Shown: positions 1 to 6,077 of the stretch, one piece after another
How the letters are laid out: each line of letters begins with the position of its first letter
Position numbering within the stretch: the stretch's first letter is position 1
Source of the DNA: an uncultured Novosphingobium sp.
Lineage (GTDB): Bacteria > Pseudomonadota > Alphaproteobacteria > Sphingomonadales > Sphingomonadaceae
NCBI GenBank assembly: GCA_937897535.1
Contig: CALCQB010000276.1
Location: forward strand, 1 to 17,435
Direction of reading: 5' to 3'
DNA length: 17,435 nucleotides
The notes under the pieces: model-generated
What the model was told of the DNA's origin: nothing
What the model saw: only the letters and a program-made list of their open reading frames with translations
Database searches by the model: none
Translations under genes and position numbers: made by a program

Positions 1-539
1 CCGAGCCACTGCTTCACCAGCTCGGGATATTCGCGGATCGCCTCGCTGATCGAGAGGAAGATCACTCCGGCCTTCTTGAGCTCCTCGCGGAACGTGGTGG
101 CGACGCTGACCGAATCGAACACCGCATCGACCGCAACCTTGCGCGCGCCTTCCACCCCGGCGAGCACCTTCTGCTCCTCGAGCGGGATGCCGAGCTTCTT
201 GTAGACCTCGAGAATCTCAGGGTCGACCTCGTCGAGGCTGGCAAGCTTGGGCTTGGCGCGTGGCGCAGCGTAGTAATAGGCGTCCTGGTAATCGATCGGC
301 GGCACGTTGAGCATCGCCCAGTCGGGCATCGGCATGGTCTGCCAGTGGCGGAACGCCTTCAGCCGCCAATCGAGCATCCATTCGGGCTCGTTCTTCTTGG
401 CAGAGATGAACCGGACGGTCGATTCGTCGAGGCCCTTGGGGGCGAAATCGGTGGCGATATCGGCCGACCAGCCGTGTTCGTAGTCGGCGACCTTGTCCGC
501 CGCATCGCGCGCGGCCTGGTCCTTCACAATCTCGGTCAT
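1..539 (-). CDS. sufB: SufB, Fe-S cluster assembly scaffold subunit (partial, 3' end outside window)
   Basis: This is the N-terminal ~179 residues of SufB, the cytosolic SufBCD scaffold component that assembles Fe-S clusters. Recognition rests on the family's N-terminal block ISAKKNEPEWMLDWRLKAF (about residues 45-63), which closely parallels the E. coli stretch ISAKRNEPEWMLEFRL, and on YQDAYYYAAP (about 84-93), parallel to E. coli YQDYSYYSAP. The frame stays open to the window edge. The core beta-helix and C-terminal helical domain lie outside. The ATG at 539-537 overlaps the TGA of the upstream Rrf2 gene (ATGA), so translational coupling is expected. Family length is about 490 aa, so roughly one third is visible. 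Regulation is probably by the adjacent IscR-like protein. The rest of the operon (sufC, sufD, sufS) would be expected to the left; this is inference. Confidence 0.95.
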   Translation of the reverse strand, partial: MTEIVKDQAARDAADKVADYEHGWSADIATDFAPKGLDESTVRFISAKKNEPEWMLDWRLKAFRHWQTMPMPDWAMLNVPPIDYQDAYYYAAPRAKPKLASLDEVDPEILEVYKKLGIPLEEQKVLAGVEGARKVAVDAVFDSVSVATTFREELKKAGVIFLSISEAIREYPELVKQWL

Positions 540-946
540 GCTGCCACTCCGGCCAGGCGGGTCAAAGGCACCTCGGCCAAGGCCCCGCGCATCGCGTCGT
601 TGACCACGCCCCAATGCGGGCGGACCGCGCAGGCCGTTTCCATCCCGCAATCGTGCTTGCCTGATTCGACGCAAGCGGTCAGCGCGATCGGGCCTTCGAC
701 CGCCTCGATGATGTCGGCCAGCGTGATCGCCGCCGCCGGGCGGGCCAGCTTGAGCCCGCCGCCGGCCCCGCGCGACGAGCGCAGCAGGCCGGCCGCGGTC
801 AGCCGGCTGACCAGTTTTTGCACGGTCGGCGCGGGCAGGCCGGTTTCCTCGGCCAGCTGCGCAGCCGAAACCCGCGCGCCGCCGCAATGGCGGGCGGCGG
901 CGGACATGGTCACCACGGCATAGTCGGCCATGCTGGACAAGCGCAT
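536..946 (-). CDS. iscR: Rrf2-family Fe-S sensing transcriptional regulator (IscR/SufR-like)
   Basis: This 136-aa protein has an N-terminal winged helix-turn-helix (about residues 8-60, including SAAQLAEETGLPAPTVQKLVSRL) followed by the Rrf2 wing GAGGGLKLARP. It carries three cysteines at 92, 100 and 106 (C-X7-C-X5-C), the region where IscR binds its [2Fe-2S] cluster. A histidine at 111 could be the fourth ligand; E. coli IscR uses C92, C98, C104 and H107. The ATG at 946 is preceded by GGGAG at good spacing; an internal ATG (residue 6) is the alternative. It is the first gene of the suf operon and overlaps sufB by 4 bp. In alphaproteobacteria such a gene usually represses its own suf operon when clusters are sufficient. 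The symbol iscR follows that usage; the exact binding behaviour is inferred. Confidence 0.9.
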   Translation of the reverse strand: MRLSSMADYAVVTMSAAARHCGGARVSAAQLAEETGLPAPTVQKLVSRLTAAGLLRSSRGAGGGLKLARPAAAITLADIIEAVEGPIALTACVESGKHDCGMETACAVRPHWGVVNDAMRGALAEVPLTRLAGVAA

Positions 947-966
947 GGATCAGGCTCCCGGCAAAT

Positions 967-983
967 CGGAGTGATTCGCTCCG
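967..983. promoter_or_regulatory. Palindrome upstream of the iscR-suf operon
   Basis: A perfect inverted repeat CGGAG-N7-CTCCG lies 20-36 bp upstream of the iscR ATG. Just beyond it on the minus strand is GGACTAGGGG. The position fits an operator or 5' UTR hairpin of the suf operon. I cannot match it confidently to a defined IscR consensus, so the regulator is unknown. Confidence 0.35.
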
Positions 984-1039
984 GTTTCCCCTAGTCCGAT
1001 CGACCGGCGCTGGCAACGCCTGTGCACGGCACATAAAAG

Positions 1040-1075
1040 AAGCGACTCCCTGGCCAGGCCGGGGAGCCGCTTTTT
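1040..1075. terminator. Bidirectional terminator-like hairpin between divergent genes
   Basis: Stem arms AAGCG-A-CTCCC (1040-1050) and GGGAG-C-CGCTT (1062-1072) pair with one A/C mismatch. The hairpin is flanked by an A-rich tract on the left (TAAAAG) and TTTTT on the right (1071-1075). It therefore has the form of a rho-independent terminator on either strand. It sits between divergently oriented iscR and pyrD, where neither gene needs a terminator. It may be an attenuator in the pyrD leader or the end of an unannotated small transcript. Confidence 0.6.
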
Positions 1076-1259
1076 AAGTTAGGATCTCGTTGCGTGAATG
1101 CCACGAGTCCTTCGGGTCGCAGGGATGGCATACGAATACCAAGCGCCATCCGATTGTATGGAATCGACAAGTTGCCGTCAGATTCGCCTGGGAGCGTGCC
1201 GAAAGGCAACTTTCGTTGCAGAATCGACACAGTCGGCGCGCGCTGCCATAGCCGCGGGC

Positions 1260-2291
1260 ATGATTTATTCGCTGCTGCGCCCCGCGCTGTTCCTGCTCGA
1301 TCCCGAGTCGGCCCACGGTCTTTCGCTCGCCGCGCTGAAAGCGCTGCCGCTTACGGGCACGAGTCGCACCGATGGTCCGCTCGCAACCGAGGTAGCCGGG
1401 CTGCGCTTTCCCAACCCGCTCGGCATGGCCGCCGGGTTCGACAAGGACGGCGAAGTACCCGATGCGCTGCTCGGGCTGGGGTTCGGTTTTGCCGAGGTCG
1501 GCTCGATCACTCCGCTGCCCCAGCCCGGCAATCCCAGACCGCGGCTGTTCCGGCTGGCCGAGGACCGGGGGGTGATCAACCGGATGGGGTTCAACAACGG
1601 CGGCGGCGAAGCGGCGGTCGCCCGCCTCGCGCGGCGGCATGGCCGGGCCGGCGTGGTCGGGATCAACATCGGCGCGAACAAGGATTCGGCCGACCGGATC
1701 GCCGACTATGCCGGGCTGGCCCGGCTTATGGCCCCGCTGGCGAGCTATCTGGCGGTCAACGTCTCGAGCCCCAATACCCCGGGGCTGCGCGCGCTACAGG
1801 ACGAGGGCGCGCTGACCGCGCTGCTCGATACGGTGCTTGAAGCGCGGGGGAGCGCCAAGGTCCCGGTGTTCCTGAAAGTCGCGCCGGACCTCGAACCCGC
1901 CGACATCGCGGCGATCTCCCGGATCGCGATCGACAAGGCGCTGGGCGCGCTGATCGTTTCGAACACGACAATCTCGCGCCCGCCGCTCAAATCGCGCCAC
2001 GCGGGCGAGGCGGGCGGGCTGTCCGGCGCGCCGCTCAAGGCGCTCGCGCTCCAGCGGCTGCGCGATTTCCGCAAGGCGACCGGCGGCGAGATGGCGCTGG
2101 TCGGGGTCGGCGGGATCGCCAGTGCCGAAGACGCGTGGGAGCGGATTCGTGCCGGGGCCAGCCTGGTCCAGCTGTACTCGGCGATGGCCTATGCCGGACC
2201 CGGCATCGCGCGGACGATCGTGCGCGGGCTGGAGCAGCTGCTGCGCCGCGACGGCTTCGCCACCATTGCCGAGGCGGTGGGAAGCGAATAG
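1260..2291 (+). CDS. pyrD: Dihydroorotate dehydrogenase (quinone), class 2
   Basis: A 343-aa class 2 enzyme that oxidises dihydroorotate to orotate with FMN, passing electrons to quinone at the inner membrane (fourth step of UMP synthesis). The N-terminus MIYSLLRPALFLLDPESAH matches the membrane-associating helices typical of class 2. Other blocks are NPLGMAAGFDKDGEV, EVGSITPLPQPGNPRPRLF, NRMGFNNGG, NVSSPNTPGLR with the expected catalytic Ser170 (class 1 enzymes use Cys here), VSNTTI, GGLSGAPL, and the phosphate-binding end GVGGIASAEDAW...GASLVQLYSAM. I chose the ATG at 1260 because it aligns with the family N-terminus; an in-frame ATG at 1098 would add 54 residues with no class 2 character. 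There is no strong Shine-Dalgarno at 1260. The next gene starts 10 bp after the stop. Confidence 0.96.
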   Translation: MIYSLLRPALFLLDPESAHGLSLAALKALPLTGTSRTDGPLATEVAGLRFPNPLGMAAGFDKDGEVPDALLGLGFGFAEVGSITPLPQPGNPRPRLFRLAEDRGVINRMGFNNGGGEAAVARLARRHGRAGVVGINIGANKDSADRIADYAGLARLMAPLASYLAVNVSSPNTPGLRALQDEGALTALLDTVLEARGSAKVPVFLKVAPDLEPADIAAISRIAIDKALGALIVSNTTISRPPLKSRHAGEAGGLSGAPLKALALQRLRDFRKATGGEMALVGVGGIASAEDAWERIRAGASLVQLYSAMAYAGPGIARTIVRGLEQLLRRDGFATIAEAVGSE

Positions 2292-2301
2292 CGTGCGCGG
2301 C

Positions 2302-4020
2302 ATGACCTTGCGCCACCTGTTTTCGATCGCTGCGGCCTTCACCCTCGTCAGCTGCACCACCGCCCCGCAAATCACCAGACCGCCGACTGCGTCGGTCTAC
2401 GAAAAGGGCATGGTCAGCGCCGCCGATCCGCGCGCGGCCGAGGCCGGAGCACAAATGTTGCGCCAGGGCGGCAGCGCGACCGACGCGGCGATCGCGACGA
2501 TGATCGCGCTGACCGTGGTCGAACCGCAAAGTTCCGGCATCGGTGGCGGCGGGCTCTATGTGACCACCAACGCCCGCGGCCAGGTCGAGACGATCGACGG
2601 GCGCGAAATGGCCCCGGCGGCGGCGCACCCCAAGTGGTTTTTCAAGGACGGCGTGCTGCTCAAGTTCCAGGAAGCGGTCCCGGGCGGAACCAGCGTTGGC
2701 GTGCCCGGCAATATCGCGCTCGCCGCCAAGGCCCACGCCGCGCATGGCCGGCTGCCCTGGGCCGCGCTGTTCGGCCCCGCGATCGAGTTGTCCCGCGACG
2801 GCTTTGTCATCACCCCGCGGCTTTACGCCATGCTCAAGGGCAATGTCCGCACCGCCGGCTTCACGGCTGAGGGACGGGCGTTGTACTATGGTGCAGACGG
2901 CCAGCCCTTGCCGGTTGGGACCCTGATCAGGAACCCGGCGCTGGCCGATTCGCTTGAGCTGTTCGCCGCGCAGGGCGCGAAGTCATTCTATTCCGGCGCC
3001 AATGCCAGCGCGATCGTCGGCAAAGTCACCCTCGCCCCGGTCAATCCCGCACCGATGACCGAAGCCGATCTGGCCGCCTATGTCGCCAAGGGCCGCGCCC
3101 CAGTTTGCGGCAGCTATCGTGGCTACCGGATCTGCTCGATGGGCCCGCCCAGCTCGGGTGCGACCACGATCCTGGCGACGCTGATCCAGCTTGAACGGTT
3201 CGACCTCAAGGCGCTGGGCAAGGACAGCCCGGTTGCCTGGCACCTGATCGCCGAAAGCCAGCGGCTGGCCTATGCCGACCGTGCACGTTACGCCGCCGAT
3301 GCCGATTTCGTGGCGGTGCCGGTCGCCGGGATGATCGATCGCAAATATCTCGCGGCGCGGTCAGCGCTGATCGATCCGGCAAGAACGATCCCCAAGGCGG
3401 TCGCCGGTACTCCGCCGGGGTCCGAAAAGCTGACTTTCGCGCCGTCGCCGCAGCTGGAAGAGTACGGCACCTCGCATTTTTCGGTGGTCGACCGGGCCGG
3501 CAATGCGGTGTCCTATACCTCGACAATCGAAAGCTCGTTCGGTTCGGGGCTGATGGCCGGCGGCTATTTCCTCAACAACGAACTGACCGATTTTGACATG
3601 AACCCCGAGCTGGACGGCCGGCAGGTCGCCAACCGGGTCGAGGGCGGCAAGCGCCCGCGCAGCTCGATGAGTCCGGCGCTGGTGTTCGGCCCCGACGGAC
3701 GGCTGCGCATGGTGGTCGGGGCAGCTGGCGGGGCGACGATTCCCGCCCAGGTGATCCGCGCGATCATCGGGGTGATCGACTGGGATCTGCCGGTGCAGGA
3801 CGCGCTGGCGCTGCCGGTGATTTTCGCACCGGGGACTGAGGCCGTGTTCGTCGAGCAAGGTTCGTGGCTTGAAGGGCTGATCCCGGCGCTCAAGGCGCTG
3901 GGCCACAGCGATGTCCAGCCGCGCAATCTGCCACTCAAGGCCAATGCGATCGAACTGCGCGGCAGCCAGGCCTGGGGCGCGGCCGATCCGCGCAGCGAAG
4001 GCACCGCGGTTTCCGAGTAG
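2302..4020 (+). CDS. ggt: Gamma-glutamyltransferase, lipoprotein form
   Basis: A 572-aa Ntn-hydrolase precursor that cleaves or transfers the gamma-glutamyl group of glutathione and related peptides outside the cytoplasm. The N-terminus has a lipoprotein signal with lipobox LVSC (Cys18), so the mature protein is probably lipid-anchored. The large subunit shows GGSATDAAIATMIALTVVEPQSSGIGGGG and the substrate-binding DGREMAP arginine. Self-cleavage should occur before Thr390 in YGTSHFSVVD, the nucleophile equivalent to E. coli Thr391. The small subunit contains SSMSPALV (the Ser-Ser pair contacting the gamma-glutamyl carboxylate) and VVGAAGGATI. Length matches the family (about 580 aa). It starts 10 bp after pyrD; an in-frame GTG at 2293 is an alternative start. 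Co-transcription with pyrD is likely, although no pathway link is evident. Confidence 0.93.
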   Translation: MTLRHLFSIAAAFTLVSCTTAPQITRPPTASVYEKGMVSAADPRAAEAGAQMLRQGGSATDAAIATMIALTVVEPQSSGIGGGGLYVTTNARGQVETIDGREMAPAAAHPKWFFKDGVLLKFQEAVPGGTSVGVPGNIALAAKAHAAHGRLPWAALFGPAIELSRDGFVITPRLYAMLKGNVRTAGFTAEGRALYYGADGQPLPVGTLIRNPALADSLELFAAQGAKSFYSGANASAIVGKVTLAPVNPAPMTEADLAAYVAKGRAPVCGSYRGYRICSMGPPSSGATTILATLIQLERFDLKALGKDSPVAWHLIAESQRLAYADRARYAADADFVAVPVAGMIDRKYLAARSALIDPARTIPKAVAGTPPGSEKLTFAPSPQLEEYGTSHFSVVDRAGNAVSYTSTIESSFGSGLMAGGYFLNNELTDFDMNPELDGRQVANRVEGGKRPRSSMSPALVFGPDGRLRMVVGAAGGATIPAQVIRAIIGVIDWDLPVQDALALPVIFAPGTEAVFVEQGSWLEGLIPALKALGHSDVQPRNLPLKANAIELRGSQAWGAADPRSEGTAVSE

Positions 4021-4091
4021 CTTGCCGCTGCCCGAATCCCCGCCTATCGTTTTGACCGGGAACAGGGTGGCGACCGAAAGGGGCGGTGTGC

Positions 4092-5900
4092 GTGGTTGAT
4101 ATTTCGGACCTGCCGACGACTGGCAATCTCGTCGAACTGCTGCTGAAGCGCGCCGACGCCAAGGGCGAGGCCCCGTTCCTGTGGGCCAAGCAGGGCGGCA
4201 AATGGCAGGCGCTGAGCTGGGCCGAGACGGTCCGGCAAGTCTGCTGTCTGGCCGAATCGCTGCGGGCAATGGGCCTGAAGGACGGCGACCGGGTCATGCT
4301 GGTGTCCGAAAACCGGCCACAATGGTGCATTGCCGACTTTGCCATCATGGCGGCGGGCTGCATCACGGTCCCGGCCTATGTCACCAACACCGAGCGCGAC
4401 CACCAGCATATCCTGGAGGATTCGGGTGCCAGCGCGGTGATCGTCGCCAACGACAAGCTGTCCAAGCCGCTGATCGGCGCGCTGCTGCGGACCGGCCAGG
4501 CCCGCCACGTGATCGGGATCGAGCCGCTGCGGATCGCCCAGGCCAGCAATTTCGAATATCATGACTGGCAGGCGCTGATCGCCGGCGACGGGGCAAAGGC
4601 CCGTGCAGCGGTCGAGGCGCGGATCGCCAAGATCGGACGGCAGGACACCGCTTGCCTGATCTATACCAGCGGCACCGGCGGAGCGCCGCGCGGGGTGATG
4701 CAGCACCACGGCGCACTGCTGATGAACGCCGATGGTGCGGCGCGCGTGCTGGCTGAGGATTTCGGGCTCGACGATGACGACGCATTCCTGTCGTTCCTGC
4801 CGCTGAGCCATGCTTACGAGCATACCGGCGGGCAGATGCTGCCGATCTCGGTCGGGGCGCAGATCTATTACGCCGAGGGGCTCGAAAAGCTGGCCAGCAA
4901 TATCGAGGAAACCCGTCCCTCGATCATGGTGGTGGTGCCGCGGCTGTTCGAAGTGCTGCGCGCGCGGATCATGAAGCAGGTCGAAAAGCAGGGCAAGGTT
5001 GCCAATTACCTGATGGACCGGGCGATGGGAATCGGCGCGAACAAGGCCGCCGGACGCGGCCGCTGGCGCGACAAGCCGATGGATCTGGTGCTGGACCGCA
5101 CGCTGCGGCCCAAGATCCGCAAGCGGTTCGGCGGGCGGATGAAGGCAATGGTTTCGGGCGGCGCGCCGCTCAGCCCCGAAGTCGGGGTGTTCTTCGAATC
5201 GATGGGCCTGACCATGCTCCAGGGCTATGGCCAGACCGAGGCCGGGCCAGTGATCAGCTGCAACCGGCCCAAGGCCGGCCTCAAGATGGACACGGTCGGC
5301 CCGCCGCTGCACGGGGTCGAGGTCCAGATCGCCGGGGACGGAGAGATCCTCGTGCGCGGCGAGCTGGTGATGCACGGCTATTGGCGCAACCAGGCCGAGA
5401 CCGACAAGGCGCTGCAAAACGGCTGGCTCCATACGGGCGATATCGGCCACCTTGACGAGGCCGGGCGGCTGGTGATCACCGACCGCAAGAAGGACATGAT
5501 CGTCAACGACAAGGGCGACAATATCTCGCCCGCGCGGGTCGAGGGGCTGCTGACGCTCCAGCCCGAGATCGCGCAGGCGATGGTGATCGGCGACCGGCGG
5601 CCCTACATTGTCGGGCTGGTCGTGCCCGATCCCGAATGGGCGATCGAATGGGCCCAGGCCAATGGCGAGAAGTTCAACATGAAGGCGCTGCAGGACCTGC
5701 CTGCGTTCCGCTCGGCAATCCGCGCGGCGATCGACCGGGTCAACCAGGACCTGTCAGTGATCGAAAAAGTCCGCCAGTTCGCCTTCGCCGACGAGCCGTT
5801 CACGATCGACAATGAGGAACTGACCCCCAAGCAGTCGATCCGTCGCCACAAGCTCAAAGCCCGGTACGGCGAACGGCTGGATGGACTCTACAAGGGCTAG
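4092..5900 (+). CDS. AMP-forming long-chain acyl-CoA synthetase (FadD/FAA1-like)
   Basis: A 602-aa ANL-superfamily ligase, predicted to activate a fatty acid to acyl-AMP and then acyl-CoA. Visible motifs: the phosphate-binding loop YTSGTGGAPRGV (residues 191-202), YGQTE (379-383), LHTGD (447-450, ribose-binding Asp450), and the hinge region TDRKKDMIVNDKGDNISP. The C-terminal lid ends LTPKQSIRRHKLKARY. The phosphate loop has G for T and R for K compared with the usual YTSGTTGxPKG; the rest is intact, so it is probably active. I chose the GTG at 4092 because AAAGGGG lies 8 nt upstream; a GTG at 4086 is too close to it. It begins 71 bp after ggt, probably in the same operon. Substrate chain length cannot be read from the sequence. 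Confidence 0.9.
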   Translation: MVDISDLPTTGNLVELLLKRADAKGEAPFLWAKQGGKWQALSWAETVRQVCCLAESLRAMGLKDGDRVMLVSENRPQWCIADFAIMAAGCITVPAYVTNTERDHQHILEDSGASAVIVANDKLSKPLIGALLRTGQARHVIGIEPLRIAQASNFEYHDWQALIAGDGAKARAAVEARIAKIGRQDTACLIYTSGTGGAPRGVMQHHGALLMNADGAARVLAEDFGLDDDDAFLSFLPLSHAYEHTGGQMLPISVGAQIYYAEGLEKLASNIEETRPSIMVVVPRLFEVLRARIMKQVEKQGKVANYLMDRAMGIGANKAAGRGRWRDKPMDLVLDRTLRPKIRKRFGGRMKAMVSGGAPLSPEVGVFFESMGLTMLQGYGQTEAGPVISCNRPKAGLKMDTVGPPLHGVEVQIAGDGEILVRGELVMHGYWRNQAETDKALQNGWLHTGDIGHLDEAGRLVITDRKKDMIVNDKGDNISPARVEGLLTLQPEIAQAMVIGDRRPYIVGLVVPDPEWAIEWAQANGEKFNMKALQDLPAFRSAIRAAIDRVNQDLSVIEKVRQFAFADEPFTIDNEELTPKQSIRRHKLKARYGERLDGLYKG

Positions 5901-5909
5901 CCGCGCCTA

Positions 5910-5927
5910 GCGCAAAATGCGCAAAAT
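5910..5927 (+). repeat. Tandem 9-bp duplication GCGCAAAAT
   Basis: GCGCAAAAT occurs twice head-to-tail right after the acyl-CoA synthetase stop. The junction also forms a small inverted repeat, GCGCA-AAA-TGCGC (5910-5922). It could help terminate transcription, but there is no T-run. Confidence 0.5.
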
Positions 5928-5943
5928 CTGACCCAAGTTCCGT

Positions 5944-6035
5944 CTATGCTGAGCTTGTCGAAACACTGTCCTTTCCTTCGTGTGCCATGCACAACTGCCT
6001 GAAGAAAAAGCGATCCTTCGACAAGCTCAGGATAG
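5944..6035. repeat. Inverted repeat pair of the sphingomonad CTGAGCTTGTCGAA type
   Basis: CTATGCTGAGCTTGTCGAA (5944-5962) is the reverse complement of TTCGACAAGCTCAGGATAG (6017-6035) with one mismatch. The inner 14 bp match perfectly and the loop is 54 bp. Sequences of this kind are scattered in many intergenic regions of sphingomonad genomes and resemble REP/palindromic elements. Here it lies between two convergent genes, where it may also act as a bidirectional terminator or mRNA 3' stabiliser. The family assignment is from memory, not a search. Confidence 0.8.
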
Positions 6036-6077
6036 TCGGTGCTGGGAGGCTATATTCAAATTTGCCAATCGCCGCGT

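Larger units (their letters stand above)
947..1259. other. 313-bp divergent intergenic region (iscR / pyrD) with repeat-rich pyrD leader
   Basis: Apart from the palindrome at 967 and the hairpin at 1040, the pyrD-proximal part holds several small repeats. GAATCGACA occurs at 1161-1169 and again at 1221-1229, exactly 60 bp apart. AAGTTGCC (1169-1176) is complementary to GGCAACTT (1205-1212). GCAAC-TTTC-GTTGC (1206-1219) is a short hairpin that competes with the previous pair. A plus-strand reading frame runs in from 1098 into pyrD, but its codon use and lack of homologous N-terminus argue that it is leader. No convincing small gene or tRNA is seen. Confidence 0.5.

Noticed and set aside
345..923. 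Plus-strand open frame opposite iscR and sufB
   Set aside because: Antisense to two recognised, overlapping genes, with no motifs.
1098..1259. N-terminal extension of pyrD from the ATG at 1098
   Set aside because: The extra 54 residues do not match class 2 enzymes, and the region holds leader-type repeats.
3361..4269. Minus-strand open frame opposite ggt
   Set aside because: No motifs and antisense-type composition; ggt is intact and complete.
4044..5450. Long minus-strand open frame (468 codons) opposite the acyl-CoA synthetase
   Set aside because: It is a shadow of the GC-rich plus-strand gene: it is rich in Pro, Arg, His and Gln, has no recognisable motif, and the plus frame has all ANL motifs.
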